From Nocardia brasiliensis (GTDB lineage Bacteria; Actinomycetota; Actinomycetes; Mycobacteriales; Mycobacteriaceae): a stretch of 64,000 nt of DNA. The stretch lies in NCBI RefSeq assembly GCF_011801125.1, contig NZ_CP046171.1, positions 434,001 through 498,000 of the forward strand. The letters are read 5' to 3'. Positions within the stretch are counted from its first letter, which is position 1; every line of letters starts with the position of its first letter. Of this stretch, positions 45,150 through 55,120 are shown piece after piece. The position numbers and the translations under genes are program-made. The notes under the pieces are model-generated. The model was given only the letters and a program-made list of their open reading frames with translations, was not told the DNA's origin and ran no database searches.

Positions 45150-45539
45150 ATGAGCCGGGGCGGTCGGATCGCAGGGATATGCGCCTGCCTCGGGCGAGAG
45201 GAGAAAGGCGTGGCGACCGTGTTCGCCTGTCTGGTGTTGGCGGGTTTGGTCGCGGTGACGGTGTTGATCGCGCAGGTGGGTGTGGCAGTGGTCACCCGGC
45301 ATCGGGCGCAGGCGGCCGCGGATCTCGCGGCGCTCGCGGCGGCGGCGCGTTTGGTTGAGGGGGTGGAGGTGGGGTGCGCCGAGGCGGCGGAGGTGGCCCG
45401 GCGGATGGGTGCTCGCGTGCGCGGATGCGACGTCGCCGCGTGGGATGCGACGGTGATTGTTGAACGGAATGTACCAATAGGTCTGTTAGGTGTGCGGACG
45501 GTGCGCGCGGTCGCACGAGCAGGGCCGGTTGTGAAGTGA
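45150..45539 (+). CDS. TadG/TadE-neighbour pilus protein (Rv3654c type)
   Basis: This is a 129-residue protein with EEKGVATVFACLVLAGLVAVTVLIAQ as the membrane helix and HRAQAAADLAALAAAARLVEG after it, typical of the Rv3654c family of secretion-neighbourhood TadE-like proteins. The prepilin-like Glu at +5 is absent (Phe instead). ATG 45150 has no strong ribosome site. It is the last gene of the tad locus. Confidence 0.8.
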   Translation: MSRGGRIAGICACLGREEKGVATVFACLVLAGLVAVTVLIAQVGVAVVTRHRAQAAADLAALAAAARLVEGVEVGCAEAAEVARRMGARVRGCDVAAWDATVIVERNVPIGLLGVRTVRAVARAGPVVK

Positions 45540-45849
45540 GACAGAACTACGTGTGTGTTAGCTGTGAGAACGTTGTTGCGAGTAGCGGAAATCGGTAATT
45601 CCCCAGGCCAATTAATTTCATCAGGCACAATTCTCCGCAGGGGCGCGGATAAAGAATCAGACGAATGCGCGTGTACGCAGACGGCGATGTGGCAATAGTG
45701 TAGTTAACCTGAATTTATTCCTCTTTATTCGGCACTGGGTGGGCCCTGGTCGACGGCCCTCGCCCGGCTCTCGGGGGCGACCGTGCAGGTCAGATGGCTA
45801 TCTGATCACGCATCGGGCTCGGCATCGTCACGAGGAAGGCTCGACCGCG
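45540..45849. other. 310-bp AT-rich gap after the tad locus
   Basis: No gene or terminator is evident. The middle (45590-45735) is clearly more AT-rich than the surroundings, with TTAACCTGAATTTATTCC. It could hold promoters or be the remains of lost DNA. Confidence 0.4.
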
Positions 45850-48222
45850 TCACCGGACCGTGAGTTCGGCCAACACCGCGCTCAGCAGTCGCGCCGCACC
45901 GGCCTTGTCGAGGGGGTGGTTTCCGTTACCGCACTTGGGCGACTGGACGCACGACGGACACCCGGCGGCGCAGGCGCAGGCGTCGATGACGTCGAGGGTC
46001 GCGCGCAGCCAACGGTGCAGCTGCGCGAAACCTCGCTCGGCGAAGCCCGCACCACCCGGCTGGCCGTCGTAGACGAACACGGTCGGCAGGCCGGTATCGG
46101 GATGCTCGGCGATGGAGACGCCGCCGATGTCCCAGCGATCACACGTCGCGACCAGCGGCAACAGCCCGATCGCCGCGTGCTCGGCGGCATGCAGCGCACC
46201 GGGCGCCGCCGCGGGCTCGATGCCGGCGATGGTCAACAACTCCGGGCTCACCGTGTAGAGCACCGCCCTGGTCGGCAGCGTGTGCTCCGGCAGGTCGAGT
46301 TCGACCATGTCCAGGACCTCGCCCGTGACCAGGGTGCGTAGGTAGCCGATCACCTGACTGGTCACCCTGACCTTGGCCAACGCGGCCGTCACGTGACCGT
46401 GCCGGTGCTGGTCGGTGATCGCATCGATGGCGATGGAGGTGACCGAGCGGGCGCTGGTGGTCCAACCGGGTTCGGCGGCGTGGACGAACGCGACGCCGTC
46501 GTCGAGGTCGAGCTCGTCGACGACGTAGGACTCGCCTTGATGCAGATGAACGGCGCCCTGATGCAGGGTCGCCGGCGCCCGCCCCGCGTCGGCGGTGCCG
46601 AGCAGCCTGCCGGTTTCCCCGTCGACGATGGCCACCGGGCTGCCGATGCCGCCGCGCACGTCGACGGCGTCGTGCGGTTGCGTCTCCGCGGTGACGTACC
46701 AGCGCCCCCGGTCCGCGGAACCGTTCGCGACGCGGCGGCGGATCAATCCTTGCTCGGCGAGCTCGGTCAGTATTTCCCTGGCGCCGAACTCGTCCACCTC
46801 CGCGTCGGTCAGCGGTAGTTCGAGCGCGGCGCACAGCAACTGGGGACCGAGGACATACGGGTTGTGCGGGTCGGTGATGGTGGCCTCGACGGGCTTGTCC
46901 AGCAGCGCTTCCGGATGGTGCACGAGATAGGTGTCCAACGGGTCGTCCCTGGCGACGAGCACCACCAACGAACCTTGGGTGCGGCGCCCGGCTCGCCCGG
47001 CCTGCTGCCAGAACGACGCGACGGTGCCGGGAAAACCGCAGATCACCGCCGCGTCCAAGCCCGCGATGTCCACGCCGAGCTCGAGCGCGTTGGTGGTCGC
47101 CGCGCCGAGCAGCGCACCGTCGGACAGCGCCTGTTCCAGATCGCGCCGGTCCTCGGCCAGGTAGCCCGCGCGATAGGCGGCAACCCGTTCGGCCAGGCTC
47201 GGATCGACATCGAGCAGCAGCCTCCGGGCGTCCATCGCGGTGAGCTCCGCGGCGCGCCGAGAGCGGACGAAAGTGAGCGTCCGTGCGCCTTCTACCACCA
47301 GGTCGGCCATGATGCGGGCCGCCTCGGTGGTCGCGGCCCGCCGTACCGGGGCGCCGTTTTCCCCGGTCACCGCGGTGAGCAACGGTGGCTCCCACAGCGC
47401 GACGGTGCGCGGACCCTGCGGTGATCCGTCCTCGGTGACCGCGGCACAGGGCGCCCCGATCAGCCGGGCGGCGGCCGCCGCGGGCTCGGCCGTGGTCGCC
47501 GAGCACAGCACGAAGACGGGATCGGCGCCGTAGTGCGCCGCGATCCGGCGCAGCCTGCGCAGCACCAGCGCCACGTGCGAGCCGAAAACGCCCCGGTAGG
47601 CATGGCATTCGTCGACGACGACGTAGCGCAGCCTGCGCAGCACCCTGGCCCAGCGCTGATGCGAGCGCAGGATGCCGACGTGCAGCATGTCGGGATTGGT
47701 GAACACCCAGCGGGCGTTCGCCCGGACCCACTGCCTGATCTCGGCCGGCGTATCGCCGTCATAGGTCGCGGGATGGATATCGCGGAGCGGCCCGTCGTGG
47801 GTCAGCGTGCCGACGGCGCGCAGCTGGTCCGCGCCGAGTGCCTTGGTCGGGGCGAGGTAAAGGGCGGTGGCCCGTGGATCTTGCCGCAGTGTGGTCAGAA
47901 CCGGCAGCTGGTAGCCCAGCGATTTGCCGGATGCTGTCCCGGTGCTGACGACCACGTGCGCGCCGCCGAAGGCGAGATCCGCGGTGCGGGTCTGATGACT
48001 CCACGGCGTGTCGATGCCCGTGTCGCGTAATGCGGCGACGACCTCGGGCGATGCCCAATCGGGCCAGGTGGTGACGGCCGCGGCACGCGCCGGGAGCTCG
48101 ACCGCGTGGGTCAATCGGGAGTCCGAATCGCCCCCCGCGATCAGGACACGATTCAGCAACGATGTCCCGTAGCTGAGGCTCTCGTACCGGCTCGTTCGGG
48201 CGATAGGGGGTGTCGGATTCAT
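45850..48222 (-). CDS. DExH-box helicase with DUF1998-like Zn domain (Rv3649/MrfA type)
   Basis: This 790-residue superfamily 2 helicase has motif I STGTASGKS (about residue 110), motif II VVDECHAYRG, motif III SATTAEP, and motif VI QQAGRAGRRTQ. The C-terminal Cys4 pattern (CACAAGCPSCVQSPKCGNGN) is that of DUF1998/MrfA-type helicases, which in Bacillus repair mitomycin damage. ATG 48222 is chosen; the longer frame to 48300 adds 26 residues without similarity. It is divergent from cspA, as in mycobacteria. Confidence 0.9.
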   Translation of the reverse strand: MNPTPPIARTSRYESLSYGTSLLNRVLIAGGDSDSRLTHAVELPARAAAVTTWPDWASPEVVAALRDTGIDTPWSHQTRTADLAFGGAHVVVSTGTASGKSLGYQLPVLTTLRQDPRATALYLAPTKALGADQLRAVGTLTHDGPLRDIHPATYDGDTPAEIRQWVRANARWVFTNPDMLHVGILRSHQRWARVLRRLRYVVVDECHAYRGVFGSHVALVLRRLRRIAAHYGADPVFVLCSATTAEPAAAAARLIGAPCAAVTEDGSPQGPRTVALWEPPLLTAVTGENGAPVRRAATTEAARIMADLVVEGARTLTFVRSRRAAELTAMDARRLLLDVDPSLAERVAAYRAGYLAEDRRDLEQALSDGALLGAATTNALELGVDIAGLDAAVICGFPGTVASFWQQAGRAGRRTQGSLVVLVARDDPLDTYLVHHPEALLDKPVEATITDPHNPYVLGPQLLCAALELPLTDAEVDEFGAREILTELAEQGLIRRRVANGSADRGRWYVTAETQPHDAVDVRGGIGSPVAIVDGETGRLLGTADAGRAPATLHQGAVHLHQGESYVVDELDLDDGVAFVHAAEPGWTTSARSVTSIAIDAITDQHRHGHVTAALAKVRVTSQVIGYLRTLVTGEVLDMVELDLPEHTLPTRAVLYTVSPELLTIAGIEPAAAPGALHAAEHAAIGLLPLVATCDRWDIGGVSIAEHPDTGLPTVFVYDGQPGGAGFAERGFAQLHRWLRATLDVIDACACAAGCPSCVQSPKCGNGNHPLDKAGAARLLSAVLAELTVR

Positions 48223-48658
48223 GCGGCGTGCGCCACGAGACGCGAGGAAAGTGTGAAACGTGTGCGGGTAGGAACCCTCACCTGCCATTTCGATACCCAA
48301 TAGCGACCTGGGTCACAGGCTGTTTGCCATACGTCGACTCGGTTATCGGGAGGCAAACGAACCTGAAGTCTGGATTCTGGCATTGTGTCCCTCACCTGCG
48401 CATTCGCAAGATCAACTTTTTTGCAAATTGTCGGTAACTCGACTGTTGAATTGCTCGAAGACATGGTTCACTGGTTCCTGGTCGCAAGCTTCTGTGTTCG
48501 AGGGACGGATCCAAAGTCCAAACCGTCAGCAGGATCGATGTTGCGAACGGTGTGCTTGGTGCTTTCCTGCAGGGGGAACCAACAGTACAGCGGTCGGAAC
48601 GGACCCGGTGGACGAACCCAGTTGTCCGCCGTTCCGGTAAGAAAAGAGAAGGAACAGA
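48223..48658. promoter_or_regulatory. Helicase/cspA divergent region with long cspA leader
   Basis: The 436-base region probably holds promoters for both genes. Just before the cspA ribosome site an inverted repeat CGGAACGG/CCGTTCCG (48595-48636) with an inner CGGTGGAC/GTCCGCCG forms a leader hairpin, which could be a temperature-responsive structure. The part around 48415-48440 is AT-rich. Confidence 0.5.
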
Positions 48659-48865
48659 ATGGCACAGGGAACTGTGAAGTGGTTCAACGCGGAGAAGGGG
48701 TTCGGCTTCATCGCGCCCGAGGACGGCTCCGCTGACGTCTTCGTCCACTACTCCGAAATTCAGGGGTCGGGCTTCCGTACCCTCGAAGAGAACCAGAAGG
48801 TCGAGTTCGAGGTCGGCCAGGGCACCAAGGGCCCGCAGGCCACCGGAGTTCGCGCGCTCAGCTGA
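48659..48865 (+). CDS. cspA: Cold-shock protein CspA
   Basis: This 68-residue protein is one cold-shock domain. It has the RNA-binding motifs [10 protein letters not shown] (RNP1) and VFVHYSEI (RNP2) and starts [14 protein letters not shown]. It is an RNA chaperone that binds single-stranded RNA. GAGAAGGAAC precedes the ATG, and a leader hairpin lies before it. Confidence 0.96.
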   Translation: MAQGTVKWFNAEKGFGFIAPEDGSADVFVHYSEIQGSGFRTLEENQKVEFEVGQGTKGPQATGVRALS

Positions 48866-48881
48866 GCGACGCAATCCAACA

Positions 48882-48919
48882 CTCGTCCCTCACCGCCGGT
48901 AACGGAGGTGGGGGACGAG
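48882..48919 (+). terminator. Hairpin terminator after cspA
   Basis: CTCGTCCC (48882) pairs with GGGACGAG (48912), with CACC/GGTG inside. It is followed by CTATA. Confidence 0.7.
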
Positions 48920-49186
48920 CTATATCCGGGGTAGGGCACCACCCGCCGAGCTGGGGCGAAGTACCTTGTCAACACGCCGTGGCGTAGCCGCAGCGAAAAG
49001 ACAGGCATACTGATTCGCAGTGACGCGCGTACGCTCTGTGGTTCAAGTTGCAAGTACTCGGCCGCACGTGGCGTCAAGGTATAAACGTGTCTGGTGGCGA
49101 CGCCCAGCCGTCGTCGTCGCTTGCCCCAAACCCGTGTAAGCGCTGCAAGCGCCCCACGCGGGTCGACAGGAAAGGTGTATTCGCCG
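48920..49186. other. topA upstream region
   Basis: No gene is supported. It should hold the topA promoter; AGGAAAGG at about 49168 is the ribosome site. No clear promoter pair was picked. Confidence 0.4.
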
Positions 49187-52084
49187 GTGGCAACACGAGA
49201 CCGCGGTGCAGCCGACCAGGGCCGTCCCCTGCGTCGTCTCGTGATCGTCGAGTCCCCTACCAAAGCCCGAAAGATCGCGCCCTATCTCGGCCGGAACTAC
49301 ACGGTCGAGGCGTCGGTGGGCCATATTCGAGACCTACCGCGCGGTGCCGCGGACGTGCCCGCCAAGTACAAGGGCGAGTCCTGGGCGCGGCTCGGGGTGG
49401 ACGTCGACCATGACTTCGAGGCCATCTATGTGGTGAGCCCCGATAAGAAGGCCAAGGTCGCGGAGCTGAAGAGCCTGCTCAAGGACGCCGACGAGCTCTA
49501 TCTCGCCACCGACCCCGACCGCGAGGGCGAGGCCATCGCCTGGCACCTGCTGGAAACGCTGAAGCCCAAGGTCCCGGTCCGGCGCATGGTGTTCCACGAG
49601 ATCACCGAACCCGCCATCCAGGCCGCCGCCGCGGACACCCGAGACCTCGACAACGACCTGGTCGACGCGCAGGAGACCCGCCGCATCCTGGACCGGCTCT
49701 ACGGCTACGAAGTGAGCCCGGTGCTGTGGAAGAAGGTCATGCCGAAGCTGTCGGCGGGCCGGGTGCAGTCCGTCGCCACCAGGGTGATCGTGCAGCGCGA
49801 ACGCGAGCGGATGGCGTTCCGCTCGGCCGAGTACTGGGACATCGCGGCGAAGCTCGACGCGGGCCCCGGTGAGGACGGCGACACCAGCAACCCGCGGACC
49901 TTCGGTGCGCGCCTGGTGAGCGTCGCCGGTGCGCGCGTCGCGACCGGTCGTGACTTCAACTCCGACGGCCAGCTGAAGTCCGCCTCCGGTGTCGTCGTGC
50001 TCGACGAGGCGCACGCGCGCCGCCTGGCCCAGGCGCTCGACGGCGTCGACATGGTCGTCTCCTCCGCCGAGGCCAAGCCGTACACCCGCAAGCCGTATCC
50101 GCCGTTCATGACCTCGACGCTGCAGCAGGAGGCGGGGCGCAAGCTGCGCTTCAACTCCGAGCGCACGATGCGGGTCGCGCAGCGGCTCTACGAAAACGGC
50201 TACATCACCTATATGCGTACCGACTCGACCACGCTGTCGGAGTCGGCGATCGCCGCGGCGCGCTCGCAGGCGACGCAGCTGTACGGCTCCGAATACGTGC
50301 ATCCGACCCCGCGGCAGTACACCCGCAAGGTGAAGAACGCGCAGGAGGCACACGAGGCGATCCGCCCGGCGGGCGACACCTTCGCCACCCCGGGACAGCT
50401 GCACGCGCGCCTGGACAACGACGAGTTCCGGCTCTACGAGATGATCTGGCAGCGCACGGTCGCCTCGCAGATGGCCGATGCCAGGGGCACCACCCTGACG
50501 CTGCGCATCACCGGCGTCGCGGGCACCGGCGAGGAGTGTGTGTTCTCCGCGTCCGGTCGCACCATCACCTTCGCGGGCTTCCTGAAGGCCTACGTGGAGA
50601 GCGTGGACGAGGAGGCCGGCGGTCAGTCCGACGACGCCGAATCCCGGCTGCCCGCGCTCAGCGAGGGCCAGGGTGTGACGGCGGTCGAACTGAATCCCGA
50701 TGGGCACAGCACGAATCCGCCCGCTCGATACACCGAGGCGTCGCTGATCAAGACGCTCGAAGAGCTGGGCATCGGCCGTCCGTCGACGTACTCCTCGATC
50801 ATCAAGACCATCCTGGACCGCGGCTATGTGTACAAGCGCGGTAGCGCGCTGGTGCCGTCGTGGGTGGCCTTCGCCGTAATCGGTTTGCTGGAAGAGCATT
50901 TCGGCCGATTGGTCGACTTCGACTTCACCGCGGGCATGGAGGACGACCTCGATGCCATCGCGGGCGGTCGGGAACAGCGCGGCAGCTGGTTGTCCAACTT
51001 CTACTTCGGTGGTGACACCGGTGTGGAGGGTTCGGTTGCGCGCTCCGGCGGTCTGAAGAAGATGGTCGGCGAGCGCCTCGACGACATCGACGCGCGAGAA
51101 GTCAACTCTATCAAGCTGTTTGCCGATGAGGCGGGGCGTGACGTCGTGGTCCGGGTCGGCCGTTACGGGCCGTATCTGGAGCGGATGATCCCGAATCCCG
51201 ATGACCCCGAAGGTGATTCGGTGTCACAACGGGCCAACCTGCCCGACGATCTGCCGCCGGACGAGCTGACTCCCGAGGTCGCCGAGAAGCTGTTCGCGAC
51301 GCCGCAGGAAGGTCGCTCGCTTGGCATCGATCCGGTGACCGGGCACGAAATCGTCGCCAAGGAAGGACGTTTCGGTCCGTATGTGACCGAGGTGCTGCCC
51401 GAGCCCGCTGCGGACGAAACCGCGGCGCCCGCGAAGAAGACCGCGAAGAAGGCGGCCGCGCCCAAGCCGCGCACCGGATCGCTGTTCAAGTCCATGGACC
51501 TGGCCACCGTCACGCTCGACGACGCGCTCAAGCTGTTGTCGTTGCCGCGCGTGGTCGGCACCGACCCCGCCACCGGTGACGAGATCACCGCGCAGAACGG
51601 TCGATACGGCCCATACCTGAAGAAGGGCACCGACTCTCGCTCGCTCACCAGTGAGGACCAGATCTTCGATGTGACCCTCGAGGAGGCACTCAAGATCTAT
51701 GCCGAGCCCAAACGCCGTGGGCGGCAAGCCTCGGCGGCGGCACCGCTGCGTGAGCTCGGCACCGACTCGGCCTCCGGTAAGCCGATGGTGATCAAGGACG
51801 GGCGCTTCGGCCCGTACGTCACCGACGGCGAGACCAACGCCACCCTGCGCAAGGGCGACGAGATCGAGTCGATCACCGCCGAGCGTGCGATGGAGTTGCT
51901 CGCCGACCGACGCGCGCGCGGACCTGTGAAGAAGGCGGCCAAGAAGTCGGCCGCGAAGAAGGCGCCTGCGAAGAAGACCGCGGCCAAGAAGACGGCGGTC
52001 AAGTCGACGACCACCAAGACGGTCGCCAAGAAGTCCGCCGCGAAGAAGGCGGCGACCAAGAAGACCGGCGTCGGGAATTCCTGA
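49187..52084 (+). CDS. topA: DNA topoisomerase I
   Basis: This is a 965-residue type IA topoisomerase. The TOPRIM domain starts LVIVESPTKARKIAPYLG, with DPDREGEAIAWHL as the metal-binding block. The catalytic Tyr is in YITYMRTDSTTLS. The C-terminal part has four repeats of the GRFGPYV type, as in mycobacteria, without Zn fingers. The last ~50 residues are Lys/Ala-rich (KKAAKKSAAKKAPAKK-like), a tail that speeds relaxation in actinobacteria. GTG 49187 is chosen over an earlier GTG/ATG because of AGGAAAGG upstream and the family start. Confidence 0.95.
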   Translation: MATRDRGAADQGRPLRRLVIVESPTKARKIAPYLGRNYTVEASVGHIRDLPRGAADVPAKYKGESWARLGVDVDHDFEAIYVVSPDKKAKVAELKSLLKDADELYLATDPDREGEAIAWHLLETLKPKVPVRRMVFHEITEPAIQAAAADTRDLDNDLVDAQETRRILDRLYGYEVSPVLWKKVMPKLSAGRVQSVATRVIVQRERERMAFRSAEYWDIAAKLDAGPGEDGDTSNPRTFGARLVSVAGARVATGRDFNSDGQLKSASGVVVLDEAHARRLAQALDGVDMVVSSAEAKPYTRKPYPPFMTSTLQQEAGRKLRFNSERTMRVAQRLYENGYITYMRTDSTTLSESAIAAARSQATQLYGSEYVHPTPRQYTRKVKNAQEAHEAIRPAGDTFATPGQLHARLDNDEFRLYEMIWQRTVASQMADARGTTLTLRITGVAGTGEECVFSASGRTITFAGFLKAYVESVDEEAGGQSDDAESRLPALSEGQGVTAVELNPDGHSTNPPARYTEASLIKTLEELGIGRPSTYSSIIKTILDRGYVYKRGSALVPSWVAFAVIGLLEEHFGRLVDFDFTAGMEDDLDAIAGGREQRGSWLSNFYFGGDTGVEGSVARSGGLKKMVGERLDDIDAREVNSIKLFADEAGRDVVVRVGRYGPYLERMIPNPDDPEGDSVSQRANLPDDLPPDELTPEVAEKLFATPQEGRSLGIDPVTGHEIVAKEGRFGPYVTEVLPEPAADETAAPAKKTAKKAAAPKPRTGSLFKSMDLATVTLDDALKLLSLPRVVGTDPATGDEITAQNGRYGPYLKKGTDSRSLTSEDQIFDVTLEEALKIYAEPKRRGRQASAAAPLRELGTDSASGKPMVIKDGRFGPYVTDGETNATLRKGDEIESITAERAMELLADRRARGPVKKAAKKSAAKKAPAKKTAAKKTAVKSTTTKTVAKKSAAKKAATKKTGVGNS

Positions 52085-52149
52085 GTTCGCGGGTCGGATA
52101 CTGGGCTGTAGTACGGTCTCGAGTGCACGACCCGCGAAAGGACGTACCC

Positions 52150-52647
52150 GTGGCCGATCAAGAACGCGAAGACCTGATCAGCATGCTCGCCGACCAGCGA
52201 GACCTGTTCCGGATCACCCTGCGCGGCATCGACGACGAGCAGGCGCGCAAGCGCACCACCGTCAGCGAACTGACCCTCGGCGGCCTGCTGCACCACCTGA
52301 TCAGCTGTGAGCGGCACTGGGTCACGGTGCTGGTCGAACGGGACGAGAACGCCGCGATCGACCCCGCGCGGTTCGAGGGCGAGTACGTGATGGCCGAGGG
52401 CGAGACCGTCGCGGGCCTGCTCGCCGAGTGGGACGAGGTCGCGGCCGCCACGGCGGAGCTGATCCGCACGGTGGACAGCCTGGACACCTCGGTGCCGACG
52501 CCGACCGCGCCGTGGACACCCGAACGGGTCTGGTGGACCGTCCGCTACACGCTGCTGCACATCCTGCGGGAGATCGCGCACCACAGCGGGCACGCCGACA
52601 TCATCCGCGAGGAACTCGACGGCGCGAACAGCACCTATTCCCGCTGA
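52150..52647 (+). CDS. DinB-like (DUF664) protein
   Basis: This 165-residue four-helix-bundle protein of the DinB/DUF664 group carries the metal His pattern: HHLISCERHW in the first part and HILREIAHHSGHADIIREEL near the end. Members are mycothiol- or bacillithiol-dependent transferases, or have no known activity. GTG 52150 has GAAAGGA 7 bases upstream. It lies just after topA, 65 bases downstream. Confidence 0.87.
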   Translation: MADQEREDLISMLADQRDLFRITLRGIDDEQARKRTTVSELTLGGLLHHLISCERHWVTVLVERDENAAIDPARFEGEYVMAEGETVAGLLAEWDEVAAATAELIRTVDSLDTSVPTPTAPWTPERVWWTVRYTLLHILREIAHHSGHADIIREELDGANSTYSR

Positions 52648-52651
52648 ACCG

Positions 52652-53197
52652 CTATCCGCCCAGCACCCTGAGGAATTCGCGCATCCACGCCGGGTGATCC
52701 GGCCAGGCGCGACCGGTCACGATGTTCTCGTCGACGTAGGCCTCGCTATCGACGAACTTCGCGCCCGCCGCCTCGATATCCGGTGCCAGCGCCGGATACG
52801 CGCTGCACGAGCGTCCGGTCAAAACGCCTGCGGCGGCGAGGATCAGGGGCCCGTGACAGAGCGCGGCGATGGGTTTGCCCGCCTCCGCGAAGTGCCGGAC
52901 CACTCGCTGACACTCCGGGTTGTTGCGCAGATACTCCGGCGCCCGGCCACCCGGCAGCACCAGCGCGTGGTAGCCGGCGGGGTCGACATCGGCGAACGCG
53001 ACATCGGCCGGCCAACTGTGCCCTGGCTTCTCGGTGTATGTGTCGAATCCGTCGACGAAGTCGTGCACCACGAACTGGAGCTGCTTCACGGCCGGGGCCG
53101 CGATGTCCACCTCGTGGCCTGCTTCGAGCAGACGCTGATACGGGTACATGACCTCGAGGTCTTCGGCCGCATCGCCGGTGATCAAGAGAATTCGCAC
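52652..53197 (-). CDS. DJ-1/PfpI-family protein
   Basis: This is a 181-residue protein with the nucleophile elbow ALCHGP (Cys) and the PGGRAPEYLR segment, both typical of the PfpI/YhbO group. The acidic partner is in ITGDAAEDLEV near the N terminus. Members act as deglycase- or protease-like stress proteins; the exact role is uncertain. GTG 53197 has AGGGGGAGG upstream. It converges with the DinB-like gene, 5 bases apart. Confidence 0.88.
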   Translation of the reverse strand: MRILLITGDAAEDLEVMYPYQRLLEAGHEVDIAAPAVKQLQFVVHDFVDGFDTYTEKPGHSWPADVAFADVDPAGYHALVLPGGRAPEYLRNNPECQRVVRHFAEAGKPIAALCHGPLILAAAGVLTGRSCSAYPALAPDIEAAGAKFVDSEAYVDENIVTGRAWPDHPAWMREFLRVLGG

Positions 53198-53293
53198 GGT
53201 GATCGCACCTCCCCCTCGAGGATCCGCCCCGGGTGGTCCGGGGGTCAATAGGGGAGGCGAACAGTGTCGGTGGGGGCGGCTAGGGTGTACGGC

Positions 53294-54499
53294 GTGGCAG
53301 GTGTCTTCGATCGGTTGGTCGGCCAGGATGCGGTCGAGTCCGAGCTGACGGCTGCCGCGATCGCGGCCCGCGCCGACGTGGTCGAGGGCGCGATGACGCA
53401 CTCATGGCTGTTCACCGGCCCACCCGGATCGGGCAGATCCGTTGCGGCACTGTGCTTTGCGGCCGCGTTGCAGTGCACCGATCCCGGTTCGCCCGGCTGC
53501 GGCCGCTGCCACGCCTGCACGACGACGATGGCGGGCACCCACGGTGACGTGCGCCGCGTCATCCCCGAGGGGCTCAGCATCAGCACCAAAGAGATGCGCG
53601 AGATCGTGCAGGTCGCCTCGCGCAGGCCGAGCACCGGCCGCTGGCAGGTCGTCGTCATCGAAGACGCGGATCGGTTGACCGAGGCCGCGGGCAACGTCCT
53701 GCTGAAGGTGGTCGAAGAGCCGCCGGACCGCACGGTATTCCTGCTGTGCGCGCCGACCGTCGACCCCGAAGACATCTCGATCACCCTGCGCTCGCGCTGC
53801 AGGCACGTGCACCTGGTGACACCGTCGGTGCCCGCCATCGCGCAGGTGCTGCGTGAACGCGACAACCTCGACGAGAAGACCGCCAACTGGGCGGCCTCGA
53901 TCAGCGGCGGCCACGTCGGCCGCGCCCGTCGCCTCGCCACCGACGGCGAGGCGCGCGCCCGTCGCCAACGCGCCCTGGCCCTGGTCGCCGCCGCCGCGAA
54001 ACCCGGCGCCGCCTACGCCGCCGCCGACGAACTGGTCAAGGCCGCCGACGACGAAGCCAAACAGATGAGCGCCACCCGCGACGACCGGGAACGCGAAGAA
54101 CTCGCGACCGCCCTCGGCGCGGGCGGCACCGGCAAGGGCGCGGCCGGCGCCACCCGCGGTTCCGCGGGCGTGCTGAAAGATCTGGAACGCCGCCAGAAGT
54201 CCCGCGCCACCCGCACCGGCCGCGACGCCCTCGACCGCGCCCTCATCGACGTGGCAGGCGTCTACCGCGACGCCCTTGCCGTCCGCTTCGGCGCCGCCCG
54301 CAACGGCTCCGGCGTGGCCCTCACCCACCCCGACATGTCCGACCAGATCCACGACCTGGCCCGGCGAGTCCGTCCCGAGGGTTTGCTGCGCTCCATCGAC
54401 GCCGTCCTGGCCTGCCGCGAAGCCCTCGACCTCAACGTCAAACCCCGCTTCGCCCTGGCCGCCCTAGCCGCCGCCCTCATGGCCGCCCAAACCTCCTGA
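53294..54499 (+). CDS. holB: DNA polymerase III delta' subunit
   Basis: This 401-residue clamp-loader subunit has a degenerate P-loop GPPGSGRS (Arg in place of Lys), as expected for delta', a Zn site (CGRCHACT with an earlier Cys), and the SRC sensor (ITLRSRCRHVHL). It works with DnaX and HolA to load the sliding clamp. GTG 53294 is used because family members begin just before FDRLVGQDAV. It corresponds to Rv3644c. The C-terminal part is longer and Ala-rich, as in mycobacteria. Confidence 0.92.
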   Translation: MAGVFDRLVGQDAVESELTAAAIAARADVVEGAMTHSWLFTGPPGSGRSVAALCFAAALQCTDPGSPGCGRCHACTTTMAGTHGDVRRVIPEGLSISTKEMREIVQVASRRPSTGRWQVVVIEDADRLTEAAGNVLLKVVEEPPDRTVFLLCAPTVDPEDISITLRSRCRHVHLVTPSVPAIAQVLRERDNLDEKTANWAASISGGHVGRARRLATDGEARARRQRALALVAAAAKPGAAYAAADELVKAADDEAKQMSATRDDREREELATALGAGGTGKGAAGATRGSAGVLKDLERRQKSRATRTGRDALDRALIDVAGVYRDALAVRFGAARNGSGVALTHPDMSDQIHDLARRVRPEGLLRSIDAVLACREALDLNVKPRFALAALAAALMAAQTS

Positions 54500-54579
54500 C
54501 CCCTCGTCATCCGTCCCGATGACCACCCGTTTTCGCGATCCACCCCCGAAGACGATAGACTCGCCACGCCGAAAGGCAC

Positions 54580-54655
54580 GCCGCCTTAGCTCAGTCGGTA
54601 GAGCGCTTCACTCGTAATGAAAAGGTCGGGGGTTCGATTCCCCCAGGCGGCTCCA
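54580..54655 (+). tRNA. tRNA-Thr (anticodon CGT)
   Basis: The acceptor stem is GCCGCCT/AGGCGGC, followed by T and an encoded CCA. The anticodon loop CTCGTAA (54611-54617) reads CGT, which decodes ACG. The T arm GGGGGTTCGATTCCCCC is perfect. The first anticodon-stem pair is a C-A mismatch; otherwise the cloverleaf is normal. Confidence 0.97.
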
Positions 54656-54689
54656 TAAACTTTCTCGTCGACCGGGCTTGGTCGCCTAC

Positions 54690-55120
54690 GATTGCGGCGC
54701 GTCTCTCCTGAGCATCGAGCGGCCGGATCTCCCCGAGTACATGACGTGGGGTGAGCTGCAGTGTCTTCCTGAAGAGATCGCCGAGCAGGTCGAGCTGGGG
54801 GACGGTCGCGTGGGGTGGGTGCGGCGGGGGCCCGGCGAGCACCAGACCTTTGCGCGGCGGTTGACGAACTCTCTCGGACATTGCTCGCGGAAGGCCATGG
54901 CGGACAGTTCGGAGCGTTGCCGGGTGGTCAACTTCGAGACCGATGTCTTCCGGGGGTCCAGCGGCAAGTCGGACTTCCTGACGCCGGACTTCCTCGTTGC
55001 TTGAAATCGGCGTATCAGGATGTTCGTGGTGCCGACACCTTGCTTGTCGGCGAAGTGCTGTCGCCCTCCAATACGCAGACGGACATGGAGGCGAAGAAGG
55101 GACGGTCCCCTCCGTCATAC
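54690..55120 (+). pseudogene. Decayed Uma2-family (DUF820) gene
   Basis: One frame reads PDLPEYMTWGELQCLPEEIAEQVELGDG and later VVNFETDVFRGSSGKSDFLTPDFLV, then stops. A second frame continues CLKSAYQDVRGADTLLVGEVLSPSN with TDMEAKKG. Together they follow the Uma2 restriction-like fold (EL-DG, PD, VEVLSPS, K), with at least one frameshift near 55000 and no C-terminal end. It lies directly after the tRNA gene. Uma2 proteins are common cargo in actinobacteria with unknown role. Confidence 0.72.

Noticed and set aside
49334..50899. 521-residue minus-strand frame opposite topA
   Set aside because: Shadow frame; Leu/Arg/Gly-rich and inside a conserved gene.
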